Positions 17,518 through 27,357 of a DNA stretch of 64,000 nt are shown here, piece by piece. The translations under genes were made by a program, and so were the position numbers. Source of the DNA: Hyphomicrobium sp. CS1BSMeth3 (lineage in GTDB: Bacteria; Pseudomonadota; Alphaproteobacteria; Rhizobiales; Hyphomicrobiaceae); the NCBI RefSeq assembly GCF_900117415.1, contig NZ_FPEI01000004.1, forward strand, positions 496,001-560,000, given 5' to 3'. The notes below the pieces were generated by a model, which was not told the DNA's origin, did not search any database, and saw only the letters and a program-made list of their open reading frames with translations. Position 1 is the stretch's first letter. Each line of letters starts with the position of its first letter.

Positions 17518-17988
17518 ATGTCGCTCACGACGCTGCTCTCAGCCTTTACCGCCGCTGTCGAGAAGGGCGACGGCAACGCGCTCGCCGACTGCTTCACCGC
17601 CGATGGCGTCTATGACGACTACTTCTTCGGCCCGAGCCAGCCCGGGCGCGAGGGCATTGTCGAGATGCTCGCGCACTTCTACGAGGGCGGCGAGAATTTC
17701 CGCTGGGACTTCTTCGACATCGTCGAGGCTGGCGATCTCGGCTATGCGAGCTACCGCTTCAGCTATTCCTCAAAGCTGCCCGAGGTCAAAGGCACACGCG
17801 TCGCCTTTGAAGGCATGAGCCGCTTCAAGCTCGAGGGCGGCAAGATCAAGCACTATGCCGAAGTGTTCGACCGCTCGCTCGCGCTGGCACAGCTCGATTT
17901 CGCGCCCGAGCGCCTGAAGAAGATCGCGACGAAGTACGCCTCGCGTCTCAAGGAGACGCCGGCCATGGCGCGCCACGCGAAGGCCTAG
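17518..17988 (+). CDS. NTF2-like (SnoaL-type) protein
   Basis: Encodes 156 residues after the ribosome site GGAGG. The pattern AFTAAVEKGDGNALADCFTADGVYDDYFFG (read here in two parts, helix then strand) with a later FRWDFFDIVEAG and KIKHYAEVFDRSLALAQL matches the cone-shaped NTF2/SnoaL fold. Members are ketosteroid isomerases, cyclases, dehydratases or merely binding proteins. No catalytic assignment is possible and the neighbours do not help. Confidence 0.8.
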   Translation: MSLTTLLSAFTAAVEKGDGNALADCFTADGVYDDYFFGPSQPGREGIVEMLAHFYEGGENFRWDFFDIVEAGDLGYASYRFSYSSKLPEVKGTRVAFEGMSRFKLEGGKIKHYAEVFDRSLALAQLDFAPERLKKIATKYASRLKETPAMARHAKA

Positions 17989-18036
17989 CGTCGCTGCGAC
18001 AGACAAACTGTCACAAATCGGTCGTATCAGGCGACC

Positions 18037-19218
18037 ATGCAGAAAAACCTGATCGCCTTCGCGGTCCTTGCCATCACCCAGGTCATCAGTTGGGGAGCCG
18101 TGGGCATCCTTCCTGTGCTGGCATCATCCATTGCCGGCGACCTGGGCATCGCACTGCCGACCGTCTTTTTCGGCGCCTCGACGATGTTCGTCACCATGGG
18201 CCTCGCGGCCCCCGCTGCCGGGCGCGCCTTTCGCAGGTACGGCGCCCGCCGCGTGATGGCCGCCGGCGCAGCATTGGTCGCGTGCGGGCTCACACTCATT
18301 GCGGCATCCGTCACGACGTTGATGTTCCTTGCCGCCTGGGTGATCATGGGCGCTGCCGGCGCAATGCTCCTCACGACCGGGGCCTACATCTACCTTTCGG
18401 ATTTTGCCGAGGAACAGGCGCGCAGCCTCATCGGCACGCTTATGCTGGTCACCGGCCTTTCCTCGGCCCTGTTCTTTCCGGTGACAGCATTTCTAGCGAG
18501 CACGATCGGCTGGCGCGGAGCGGTTCTTACGTACGCGGGAGTGATGCTGCTCGTCGTTGCTCCGCTGGTTTTTGGCGGATTGCCTGAAACCGCGACCGCC
18601 CCCAAGGCAGCCGAGCCAAACCCAGCGCCGAGCTCGAAGGGCTCCAGTGTTTTCTGGCTGATCGTGGTGGCGGTCGCCTTGAATAGCTTCGTCACTTTTG
18701 GCAGCGAGGCAATTTGCGTCGAGCTCTTTCGCGCCTTCGACATGAGCATGACGCAAGCGGTGGGCCTCGCGGCGCTCGTCGGCGTCTTCAGGGTCGGAGG
18801 CCGCGTCATCGACGTTCTTGGCGGGCGCCGCTGGGACGGTCTTTCGACCGCGCAGATCTCAGGCGCCATGATCCCGCTCGGCCTGCTGCTGTTGTGCATC
18901 GGGCGTGCGGAACTCTGGTCGATCGGAGGTTATCTGCTGCTCTTCGGAGCCGGAAGCGGTGCGTTCGCAGTCGCGCGGGCAACCATGCCGCTCGTATTCT
19001 ATCGCAAGGCCGACTATGCCGCCGCCATGTCGAGCATCGCACTGCCGCTCAACCTGACCAACGCCCTCGCACCGCCCGCCCTTGCAGCGCTCCTGACGAC
19101 TCTCGGGCCGTCGGCTGTCCTCGGCCTGCTTGCGGCACTTAGCTGCGCCGCATTCCTTCTCATTGTCCAGCTCGGCCGTTTGCGCGAGCCCGCGGCGGTG
19201 ACGCAAGCAGAACGGTAG
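18037..19218 (+). CDS. major facilitator superfamily transporter
   Basis: Encodes 393 residues, with about twelve hydrophobic segments in two halves separated by a short loop near 190-205 (ATAPKAAEPNPAPSSKGS). The loop between helices 2 and 3 carries RAFRRYGARRVM, close to the MFS motif A pattern. The N-terminus, AFAVLAITQVISWGAVGILP, is like that of a group of proteobacterial MFS permeases of unknown substrate. It is monocistronic and convergent with ridA. Confidence 0.88.
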   Translation: MQKNLIAFAVLAITQVISWGAVGILPVLASSIAGDLGIALPTVFFGASTMFVTMGLAAPAAGRAFRRYGARRVMAAGAALVACGLTLIAASVTTLMFLAAWVIMGAAGAMLLTTGAYIYLSDFAEEQARSLIGTLMLVTGLSSALFFPVTAFLASTIGWRGAVLTYAGVMLLVVAPLVFGGLPETATAPKAAEPNPAPSSKGSSVFWLIVVAVALNSFVTFGSEAICVELFRAFDMSMTQAVGLAALVGVFRVGGRVIDVLGGRRWDGLSTAQISGAMIPLGLLLLCIGRAELWSIGGYLLLFGAGSGAFAVARATMPLVFYRKADYAAAMSSIALPLNLTNALAPPALAALLTTLGPSAVLGLLAALSCAAFLLIVQLGRLREPAAVTQAER

Positions 19219-19228
19219 AGCCGCGGAC

Positions 19229-19612
19229 TCACTTGCCGGCGTAGGCGATCATCTCGATCTCGACGCGCGCGCCCATCGGCAGGCCCGCGACCTGGATCGT
19301 CGAGCGCGCCGGGTAGGGCTCGCTCATGTACGTCGCGTACACGCCGTTGACGGCCTGGAAGTCGCCGAGGTCCATGAGGAAGATCGTCGTCTTCACGACA
19401 TTGCCGAAGCCGAGGCCGGCCGCTTCGAGGATCGCCTTCAGGTTCTCGAGGCACTGCTTCGCCTGCGCGGCGATATCGCCCTCAACGAGCTTCCCCGTCG
19501 CCGCATCGAGCGGGATCTGGCCGGAGATGTGCACGTAGTCGCCCGAAGCCACAGCCGCGGAATAAGGTCCGATCGGCTTGCTCTTCGGCGTCGTGATCGC
19601 TTTGCGTGTCAT
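19229..19612 (-). CDS. RidA-family enamine/imine deaminase
   Basis: Encodes 127 residues, standard for RidA (YjgF/YER057c/UK114). Visible motifs are KPIGPYSAAV near the N-terminus, SGQIPLD, AQAKQCLENLKAILEAAG and the closing YPARSTIQVAGLPMGARVEIEM, where the arginine of the ARST region binds the substrate carboxylate. RidA hydrolyses reactive 2-aminoacrylate and related enamines released by pyridoxal-phosphate enzymes. It lies 90 bases downstream of mdh on the same strand. Confidence 0.93.
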   Translation of the reverse strand: MTRKAITTPKSKPIGPYSAAVASGDYVHISGQIPLDAATGKLVEGDIAAQAKQCLENLKAILEAAGLGFGNVVKTTIFLMDLGDFQAVNGVYATYMSEPYPARSTIQVAGLPMGARVEIEMIAYAGK

Positions 19613-19701
19613 GTGTCAGCGTCCTGAGGTGGTCGCCGCGGGCATAGCACCGCGAAAGAATGCGATAGCACCCCTTCCCAGCAGCCCGCGGCAAACAAAA
19701 A

Positions 19702-20763
<1,062 letters not shown>

Positions 20764-20836
20764 TTAGCGGGAAATGCGTTAGCGGGCAAGGTTGTCGAGC
20801 GCGGGGCAGGGCTCTGCTTCGCAGCGAAAAGGGGCC

Positions 20837-21487
20837 TTAGCTGCCCCCCGCATCCGGCCGACCGCGATGCGCCCGATAAGCTTCGATCGTTTCAAAGATC
20901 ACGCGCGGTTTGACGTCAAGCAGCCAGGGCAGCGGTCGGAGCCCTTCGAGGCCCTCAACTCCGGTCGTCACAGGCTTTCCTAGCACGGTCGGCTCATACT
21001 TAAGGCTCTCGCGCACCCTGATGAAAACGCCGGGCAGCCCAGGCATCAAAAAGAAGACCCTATTGTGGTGGACCCACGTGATCTCGCTCCATGGAATGGT
21101 CCGCCGGTAGCCGCTGGGCCATGTAAGGCCGTGCTCGTCGAGCGTCAGCACCGTCTTGGGCTGCCTGTAGATGCGGAAGCTCCGGCGGGCCATCAAGAGA
21201 CCGCCGAGCAAGAAGACGACGGCGGGTGCAGTCTTTTTCTGCGTCTCCTTGCTGGAAGGCAGCCACGGCAAGACGCCGAGAAATAGAAGGAGGCACGCGA
21301 GAACTATCGACTTCGAGAGCGACTCCCGGGCTTGGATGGCCACCGGCAGGGGATGGTCGGCCGCCCTCGGCCAGTCGGTCGGCAAATGCCCCGTCCAGGC
21401 CTCTGCATCATAGTCCATGGATTTGTGGGGCATCGACCAGCAATCCCGATGAGCAAATCGAAGAAGGCCGAAGTGTAAGAGGGCCAT
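20837..21487 (-). CDS. membrane protein with two N-terminal helices and a PH-like domain
   Basis: Encodes up to 216 residues; the ATG at 21433 (MPHKSMDYD) would give 198 and may be the true start, as neither has a strong ribosome site. Two membrane segments lie at about 59-77 (SIVLACLLLFLGVLPWL) and 86-100. A beta-rich tail follows (TVLTLDEHGLTWPSGYRRTIPWSEI) that reads like a bacterial PH-like domain, with inward face in the cytoplasm. No partner genes are adjacent. Function unknown. Confidence 0.7.
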   Translation of the reverse strand: MALLHFGLLRFAHRDCWSMPHKSMDYDAEAWTGHLPTDWPRAADHPLPVAIQARESLSKSIVLACLLLFLGVLPWLPSSKETQKKTAPAVVFLLGGLLMARRSFRIYRQPKTVLTLDEHGLTWPSGYRRTIPWSEITWVHHNRVFFLMPGLPGVFIRVRESLKYEPTVLGKPVTTGVEGLEGLRPLPWLLDVKPRVIFETIEAYRAHRGRPDAGGS

Positions 21488-21616
21488 CCCAAAAGTATGA
21501 CTACGCTAGCGCGCTTTCCCGCCTGCTGGTTTACGGGATGTGAACGGAGCAGGGCACGCCGTAACTGCGGACGTCGCGCGCAAGCCCTCCACGTGTGCAG
21601 CTAGGCCTGTCAAAAG

Positions 21617-22864
21617 TCATGCCTCCGTCAGGCCCGCTCTACTCGCGTCAGGGGCGCGATCCACGCCAGTGTCTCGAACAATCGCCCCGGCAAAGAGCTG
21701 CCTCATCTGCTCGGCGCTCGAGCGCGGATCGTGCTTTGCTCTGAGCGTTTGCCAGCCGGCCTTGCCCAAAGCCCGGGCCCGCTCGGGATCCGACAGCATC
21801 CACTCGAGCGCATCGGCCAGCGCGATCGCATCGCCGGGCTCTACGAGGCGGCCGCTCTCGCCATCGACGACGAGCTCGGAGATGCCGCCAACCCGCGTCG
21901 CCACGACCGGACGCTGCAGGGCAAAGGCCTCCATCAGCACGACCGGAATGCCCTCCCCGAGGCTCGCCAGCACGACCAGGTCCGCATCGGCAAGGTGCTG
22001 CGCGACCCCCGCCGGCGCCAGCGCGCCGGTCATTGTGACATGCCCGGAGAGCCCCGCCTTCGCGATGTGCGCGACAATCTCCCGTTCGAGCGGCCCGCCA
22101 CCGACGAGCGTGCAATGAAAATCCCGGCCCCGCGTCTTCAGCTCCCTCAGCGCGCCGAGCAGGACGCAATGCCCCTTCTCCGGCGCGAGGCGCGCAACGC
22201 ATACAATGCGATTGCGCTCCGGCATCGGCGGCACGGCATCGGCGGCCGCGGCGGGATAGCCGCATCGCACGACATGGACCTTGCCGGCAGCCTCCGGCGC
22301 ACTCTGCAGCAGGGTCTCGCGGCCGCGCTCGCTGATGCAGACCGCAAAGGCGCATTCGCGCACTTTTTCTCCGTGACGGAACTCCATCGGCTCGTCGAGA
22401 TCGATGCCGTGAAAGGTGATGCTCATGGGCAGCCCGGCGAGACGGGCGGCAATCATCGCCGTGTTCGAGCCGGAATTGCCGAAATGACAATGGAGGTGCT
22501 CCGCCCCGGCGCGCTTCAGCATCCAGGCGAGCAGAACACCCTCGAAATAGTACATGAGCCATTTCAGCTTCTGGCGCCCGCGTGCCTTGCCGATCGCATC
22601 GGCCAGCACGCGCAGGCTGACGGCGGGCTGTGTCACGAAGGTCGCAACGACAGCCGTGGCAAGCTGAATGGGCGGCGGGGGCACCAGCCAGCGTGTCTGC
22701 GCCGCTTCCGCCAGTGCCCGCTCGCCGAGAACGTCTGCGGCTCCCGGCTTGCGTACGGAAAAGCGCAGGATTTCTACACCGAGGTCCGACAACGCCCGGA
22801 TCTCGCGCTCGATGAAGGTGTGACTGGGCGCGGGATAGCGGCTGACGAGATAAGCGATCCTCAT
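21617..22864 (-). CDS. family 4 glycosyltransferase
   Basis: Encodes 415 residues. A GT-B fold is indicated by the N-terminal SRYPAPSHTFIEREIRAL and the C-terminal donor-binding segment, with VARLAPEKGHCVLLGAL and the E-x7-E region (GEGIPVVLMEAFALQRPVV). The middle has HCHFGNSGSNTAMIAARL and ITFHGIDL. Such enzymes transfer sugars from nucleotide donors in capsule or exopolysaccharide synthesis. The gene starts one base after the deacetylase stop, so the two form an operon and probably act on one surface polysaccharide. Confidence 0.93.
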   Translation of the reverse strand: MRIAYLVSRYPAPSHTFIEREIRALSDLGVEILRFSVRKPGAADVLGERALAEAAQTRWLVPPPPIQLATAVVATFVTQPAVSLRVLADAIGKARGRQKLKWLMYYFEGVLLAWMLKRAGAEHLHCHFGNSGSNTAMIAARLAGLPMSITFHGIDLDEPMEFRHGEKVRECAFAVCISERGRETLLQSAPEAAGKVHVVRCGYPAAAADAVPPMPERNRIVCVARLAPEKGHCVLLGALRELKTRGRDFHCTLVGGGPLEREIVAHIAKAGLSGHVTMTGALAPAGVAQHLADADLVVLASLGEGIPVVLMEAFALQRPVVATRVGGISELVVDGESGRLVEPGDAIALADALEWMLSDPERARALGKAGWQTLRAKHDPRSSAEQMRQLFAGAIVRDTGVDRAPDASRAGLTEA

Positions 22865-22865
22865 C

Positions 22866-23852
22866 CTAGGCTCTCCCGAACAACCGGCGGGAGAGGCCGC
22901 TCAGCTCCATGCGCAGGAGGGCGTCGGAAGGCGCGCCGCGGCTGTCCGCCAGCCGTCCCTGGGCAATGAACCAGCGCCGAAGAGCAAAGACATCGGCGGT
23001 CCTGCGATCGTTCAGACCAGGATCGAGAGCGGCGGCATAGGCGTACCCGGCTGCTGCCGCGGCGCGGCGGACCCGGCTGTCGTGGTCCCCGTTCGGATAG
23101 CAGAGGCCCGTCACGGCGCGGCCGGCGATGGCCGAAAGTCTTTCGCGCGATGCCCCCATCTCGGTCGCGAGCGCGTCGTCTGCGCACTGCGTGAGCAGAG
23201 GATGCGTCATCGAATGTGAGCCGATCTCATGCCCTTCGTCCGCCAGACTTCTGATCTGGCCGGATGTCATGATGAGATCGTCGTCGCGCACGCGCGATGC
23301 CGGTTCGCTGCGCAGCGCCGCGACCCACGCCGCGCGCTCGGCGGGCGCAAGCCGCTTGGCCTTTTCCAGAGCCGCCGCGGCATCGGCGGGGCCTGTCGCG
23401 CTGTCCTCTTGCGGGGCCGGGCCAAAGGCGGCCCCGACGATGTCGTACCAAGGCTGCTCGTCCGTATCGACCAGCCCCGCGATGACATAGAACGTCGCGC
23501 GAAGGCCGTGAGCGCGCAGGATCGGCGCCGCATATCGCATGTTGTCGCGATAGCCATCGTCGAACGTGATCGCTACGAGCGGCCGATCGGAGACCTCGCC
23601 CCTTTGCCAGGCGGCGAGCGCCGTCCCGAGCGGCGCTACGGTGTAGCGCTCGGCGAGGATCCGGCAGTGCGCGCGCAGCGTCTCCGGCGTCACCACGAGG
23701 TCTGGCGTGTGATATCGCGCACGTTCCGCCTCGGGCAGAACGCGGTGGTAGCACAATACAGCCAGAGCCCCTCTCGCGGCGCGCTCAAAAGCGGAAAGCG
23801 CTCCCGACCGTGCGGCGAAGGAGCCTGCCGCGGCCCGTATAAGCGACTTCAT
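22866..23852 (-). CDS. polysaccharide deacetylase (NodB-homology) family protein
   Basis: Encodes 328 residues. The NodB domain shows the catalytic AITFDDGYRDN (Asp pair, the second a metal ligand) and HSMTHPLLTQ, the H-x3-H metal-binding motif, then GLCYPNGDHD. These enzymes remove N-acetyl groups from polysaccharides such as chitooligomers, PNAG or peptidoglycan, using zinc. No clear signal peptide is seen, so it may be cytoplasmic or anchored by its first helix. It is the upstream member of a pair with the glycosyltransferase. Confidence 0.92.
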   Translation of the reverse strand: MKSLIRAAAGSFAARSGALSAFERAARGALAVLCYHRVLPEAERARYHTPDLVVTPETLRAHCRILAERYTVAPLGTALAAWQRGEVSDRPLVAITFDDGYRDNMRYAAPILRAHGLRATFYVIAGLVDTDEQPWYDIVGAAFGPAPQEDSATGPADAAAALEKAKRLAPAERAAWVAALRSEPASRVRDDDLIMTSGQIRSLADEGHEIGSHSMTHPLLTQCADDALATEMGASRERLSAIAGRAVTGLCYPNGDHDSRVRRAAAAAGYAYAAALDPGLNDRRTADVFALRRWFIAQGRLADSRGAPSDALLRMELSGLSRRLFGRA

Positions 23853-24032
23853 TCATTTAGAACCTAGGACTGCCTGCAAATATCTACTGACCCAATCGTT
23901 TAAAAATGCCCCTTCCGGAGGGAAGAATCCAGTCCTCAACTGCAAAACGAGCACATTCCTTCGCCGAATTGCGAGGTAATGGCAAAAAAGCGTACGGCGA
24001 GGGGCGCCCTCCTCGGCCGCCCCTCTTCCTCC

Positions 24033-25151
24033 TCAGGCCAGGGTCTCCATGAGCCGCTTCTGCAGCATCATGCGCGGAATAAGCGAAGAAATATAAAGAT
24101 GCTCGCTGAGCGTGTGGGCGCCATTGCCGTCGACGCCGAGGCCGTCGAGGGTCGGCACCTTGTGGGCTGTGAAGTTGCCGTCGCTGCCGCCGCCCGTCGA
24201 AAGATCGTGGAGCTCGAAGCCGATCTCGGCCGCAATGGCCTTGGCGTGCGCGAAGAGCGCCGCAATGCCGCTGTTCTTCTCGAAGGGCGGTCGGTTGAGC
24301 CCGCCTTCGATCGTGAGCTGGATGGCCGGATTGTGCGGCTTCAGCGCCTTGATGCGCCGGTCCATCTCCTCCGCGTCCGCAACCGTGAGCACGCGCATGT
24401 CGACCGTCGCCGTGCAGTGCTCTGGGACCACGTTGTCGGCCGTGCCGCCCTTGATCTGGCCTATGTTGAACGTGACGCCGCGCTTGTAATCCGTCCAACC
24501 GTCGATGGTCACCGCGTGGCGGGCCACTTCCGCGATCGCGTTGAGGCCTTCCTGATGCTTGCTGCCGGAGTGCGCCGGCCGCCCGCGCGCGCTGATCACG
24601 TAGCGTCCGACGCCCTTGCGGCCCGTGACGACCCGCCCGCCGTCACGCGCCGGCTCCGTGACGAGGACGTACTTCGCGCGCTCGGCCTCCTGCTCGATGA
24701 GGCGGCGCGACGTGCGGCTCCCCGTCTCCTCGTCCGAGACGTAGAGAAAGCGCACCGGAAGGCCGTTCGGCGTCGGCCCGGCGGCAATGGCGCGATAGGC
24801 GCAGAGCGCGAGATAGGCACCACCCTTCATGTCGTAGATGCCCGGGCCGTAGGCCTTGTCGCCCTCGACGCGGAAGGGAAGATCCTTCGCGAGCGTGCCC
24901 TTCGGATGCACGGTATCGAGATGGCAGAGGACGAGGATGCCAGGGCCATCGCCGCCCCAGGCCGAGGTAATGCGCAGATGGTCGCCGCGGCTGTCAGTGC
25001 CGGGAATGCGCTCGACAGTGGCCCCGGCCGCCTCGAACTCAGAGGCACACTTCGTCATCATGCGGTTGACGCCGTCGACATCGGCCGTCTGGCTCTCGAT
25101 CTCGACCCACTCGCGAAGGCCCGCCAGGATTTCCTGCGCCGTGATCTCCAT
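24033..25151 (-). CDS. M20 family metallopeptidase (carboxypeptidase G2-like)
   Basis: Encodes 372 residues. Zinc-site motifs of the M20 family are visible: [11 protein letters not shown] (His then the catalytic Asp), [11 protein letters not shown] (bridging Asp), SDEETGS (catalytic Glu), ITEPAR-like VTEPARDGG, and a late AHTLSEHLY His. A dimerisation domain lies in the middle ([17 protein letters not shown]). The pattern is closest to glutamate carboxypeptidases or peptidase T-like enzymes. There is no signal peptide. The DMT exporter lies upstream on the same strand with 74 bases between. The substrate is unknown. Confidence 0.9.
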   Translation of the reverse strand: MEITAQEILAGLREWVEIESQTADVDGVNRMMTKCASEFEAAGATVERIPGTDSRGDHLRITSAWGGDGPGILVLCHLDTVHPKGTLAKDLPFRVEGDKAYGPGIYDMKGGAYLALCAYRAIAAGPTPNGLPVRFLYVSDEETGSRTSRRLIEQEAERAKYVLVTEPARDGGRVVTGRKGVGRYVISARGRPAHSGSKHQEGLNAIAEVARHAVTIDGWTDYKRGVTFNIGQIKGGTADNVVPEHCTATVDMRVLTVADAEEMDRRIKALKPHNPAIQLTIEGGLNRPPFEKNSGIAALFAHAKAIAAEIGFELHDLSTGGGSDGNFTAHKVPTLDGLGVDGNGAHTLSEHLYISSLIPRMMLQKRLMETLA

Positions 25152-25225
25152 GTGCCCCGTCTCCCTCGACCGAACTGCCCCCTGTCGGGGCCGTTTTTCT
25201 TACTCCCGCCCCGCGGGCGTCGCAC

Positions 25226-26125
25226 TCACGTTTCCGCGCGGCGTTTCGCCTCGCGCCACGTTACGAAGAGCGTCGATCCCACGATCAGCGCGGCTCCGAG
25301 CCACGTCGACCAGCCGGGCACCTCGCTGAAGAAGATGTAGCCCCAGGTGACCATCCAGAGCAGGCGCACGTAGTCCGCCGGCATGAGCAGGCTGGCATCG
25401 ACCATCTTGAGCGCCTGCACGTAGCAGAAGTTGCCAAGGGCAGCGACGGCGCCCATGCCGACGAGCGCGAGCCACGCGCCGCCGCTCGGCATGACCCAGA
25501 CCGGGATCGCCGCCAGCCCGGCGATCGGCGCGATCATCAGCGGCTGATAGAAGGAGATCGTGATCGGGCTGTCGAAGCGCGTCAGATCCTTGGCAATGAG
25601 CAGCGACATGGCCCAGAGGATGCTCGAGCCGACGGCAGCAACGGCCGCGAGCGATATCGTCTCGAAGCCCGGCTTCAATACGATCGCAGCACCGATCAAT
25701 CCGATGACGACGGCACTGGACCGGACGGGCCCCACGGTCTCGCGAAAATAGAGCGCCGCGCCGATCGTGATGAAGATCGGTGTCGTGAAGCTCAGTACAC
25801 CGGCATCGGCAAGCGGCATGTTGGCGAGCGCGTAGTACCAGCTCCACATGGACGCGACGCCGATCGAACCGCGCAAGAGCTGCAGGGGCAGATTGTTGGT
25901 CCGCCATGCGACCTTGCCCGGCCGGAAAACGAACGGCGCCGTCATCAGCAGCGTGAAGAGCGCGCGCAGGAACACGATCTCGATCGTTGGGAGCTCCGCG
26001 CCCACGAAGCGCACGCCGAGGTGCAGCAGGGACGAGTTGAAGCCCGCGCACAGCATCAGCAGGACCGCGCTGACAACAATCCTGCGCTCCGCCGAGCCGA
26101 CGGCAGCGGCCTCGTGGCCCGTCAT
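25226..26125 (-). CDS. DMT superfamily (EamA) transporter
   Basis: Encodes 299 residues with about ten hydrophobic helices arranged as two EamA repeats. The first begins [22 protein letters not shown], the second near [22 protein letters not shown]. EamA proteins export amino acids, metabolites or drugs. The last helix is followed by a basic tail ([11 protein letters not shown]). An upstream extension of the frame is not needed. The direction and possible coupling with the downstream M20 peptidase hint at amino-acid or dipeptide metabolism, as inference only. Confidence 0.9.
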   Translation of the reverse strand: MTGHEAAAVGSAERRIVVSAVLLMLCAGFNSSLLHLGVRFVGAELPTIEIVFLRALFTLLMTAPFVFRPGKVAWRTNNLPLQLLRGSIGVASMWSWYYALANMPLADAGVLSFTTPIFITIGAALYFRETVGPVRSSAVVIGLIGAAIVLKPGFETISLAAVAAVGSSILWAMSLLIAKDLTRFDSPITISFYQPLMIAPIAGLAAIPVWVMPSGGAWLALVGMGAVAALGNFCYVQALKMVDASLLMPADYVRLLWMVTWGYIFFSEVPGWSTWLGAALIVGSTLFVTWREAKRRAET

Positions 26126-26148
26126 TCAACTTTTCTCCGCTGGCGTTC

Positions 26149-26226
26149 TCAGGAGAGGCCGAGCACACCGAAAAAACCAACCGCCAGCGCGCCGGCAAGA
26201 GCCAGCAGGAACAACAGCCATTTCAT
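26149..26226 (-). CDS. 25-residue single-helix membrane microprotein
   Basis: ATG at 26226 gives [17 protein letters not shown] followed by eight more residues and a stop, almost entirely one membrane helix. A strong purine-rich ribosome site (GGAGGGAG) lies about ten bases upstream, the main support. It sits directly upstream of the DMT transporter on the same strand, 23 bases apart, so the two may be co-transcribed. A longer frame reading through from 26436 lacks sense. It is too short for family assignment and could be chance. Confidence 0.4.
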   Translation of the reverse strand: MKWLLFLLALAGALAVGFFGVLGLS

Positions 26227-26399
26227 CGCCGCGCTCCCTCCCTGGGAGGGGGCCGCACCGGCTGTGGCGACTTCGCGCCCCGTGCGACACAAGGTCATGG
26301 GGGAACGCGCCGCTCTGATGCCTGCTGAGCCGGCCGGCCCGCAACTGCACGATGGGCCGACTATGGCCGGACGCAGGCCCCTTGGGAAGCGCCGCGCGA

Positions 26400-26428
26400 T
26401 TGACTTGCCCGCATGGCCCCCATATAAG
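26400..26428 (+). promoter_or_regulatory. sigma70 promoter for rpmH-rnpA-yidC-engB
   Basis: TTGACT at 26400-26405 and TATAAG at 26423-26428, separated by exactly 17 bases, close to consensus. The rpmH start follows about 175 bases later. The 26227-26602 interval holds no other feature I can support. Confidence 0.75.
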
Positions 26429-26602
26429 CCCTGCACTCATTCGGAGACATGGGCGCACCGTTTCCGGCGACCACGCCGAGGAGCGGGGGCGCCGATTGGT
26501 GTTGCAGCGACTACGCTGCGCCCCAGACATATCCCGGCGGCGCAACCGCCAAGAGCAAGATGTTGGCGGTGCGGCCGCCGAAGCGAGAATGGAGAACGTA
26601 TC

Positions 26603-26737
26603 GTGAAGCGGACCTATCAGCCGAGCAAGCTCGTGCGCAAGCGTCGGCACGGCTTCCGCGCCCGCATGGCGACCGTCGGCGGCCGTAACGTCATTGCGCG
26701 GCGTCGCGCCAAGGGTCGCAAGCGCCTGTCGGCTTAA
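26603..26737 (+). CDS. rpmH: 50S ribosomal protein L34
   Basis: Encodes 44 residues from a GTG start, reading [18 protein letters not shown] and ending GRKRLSA. This is the universal L34 sequence with its full complement of basic residues; it binds 23S rRNA near the exit tunnel. GGAG lies 9 bases upstream. It is followed by rnpA, the conserved bacterial order. Confidence 0.98.
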   Translation: MKRTYQPSKLVRKRRHGFRARMATVGGRNVIARRRAKGRKRLSA

Positions 26738-26855
26738 GGCGGGCCGGAACCGCGCCGAGCCAGCGGGACAACTGCCGCGACGCGCCGGACTGCGCGGCTG
26801 CCGCAGGTGAGCATGTTGCGGCACTTCCCGGTCGTTCGGTGATCGGACGCAGCAG

Positions 26856-27350
26856 ATGGCCATCGCGACACTGAAGCGACGCGCAGAGTTCCTCCGAGTT
26901 CGTGGCGGACGACGATGGTCCACCCCGGCTTTCGTCATCGAGATGCGGACACGTTCCGGGAGCGATCGACCCATGAGGGCCGAGATGGGGGCCGAGACAG
27001 CCGGGCAGCAGCGGGAAGGCGAAGGCCCCGCGCGCTTCGGCTTCACGGCCACCAAAAAGCTCGGGAATGCCGTCGTCCGCAACCGCATTCGCCGCCGCCT
27101 TCGAGAGGCCGTGCGGCTCGTCGCGCCGAGCCAGGCCCGCACCGGCTGCGACTATGTGCTGATAGCGCGGGAAGCAGCGGCGTCCAGGCCCTTTGCCGCG
27201 CTCGAGAAGGATCTCGTCGCGGCGTTCGCGGCACTGCATGCGCCGACGGCTGCCGGAACGCGCCCCGCACGGGGCGACACGCGCGCCGGCGCCCGCTCCC
27301 AAACGACGCGCGGCCGGGCCGGGCGCCCGGGCCCCGCAAGCGAAGGCTGA
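26856..27350 (+). CDS. rnpA: ribonuclease P protein component
   Basis: Encodes 164 residues. With the RNA subunit it matures tRNA 5' ends. It starts MAIATLKRRAEFLRVRGGRR and has the RNR signature NAVVRNRIRRRLREAVRL at about 70-87, followed by DYVLIAREAA. The last about 35 residues are a Thr/Arg/Gly/Pro-rich tail beyond the usual fold of about 120 residues. yidC begins 7 bases after the stop. A yidD gene, commonly found here in other bacteria, is absent. Confidence 0.95.
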   Translation: MAIATLKRRAEFLRVRGGRRWSTPAFVIEMRTRSGSDRPMRAEMGAETAGQQREGEGPARFGFTATKKLGNAVVRNRIRRRLREAVRLVAPSQARTGCDYVLIAREAAASRPFAALEKDLVAAFAALHAPTAAGTRPARGDTRAGARSQTTRGRAGRPGPASEG

Positions 27351-27357
27351 TGACCCG

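Noticed and set aside
25177-25197. GCCCC/GGGGC stem followed by a T run
   Set aside because: It would work as a terminator only for plus-strand transcription, but both neighbours are on the minus strand; the stem is only 5 bp.
26126-27142. 338-codon minus-strand frame across rpmH and rnpA
   Set aside because: Antisense to rpmH and rnpA, whose identity is certain.
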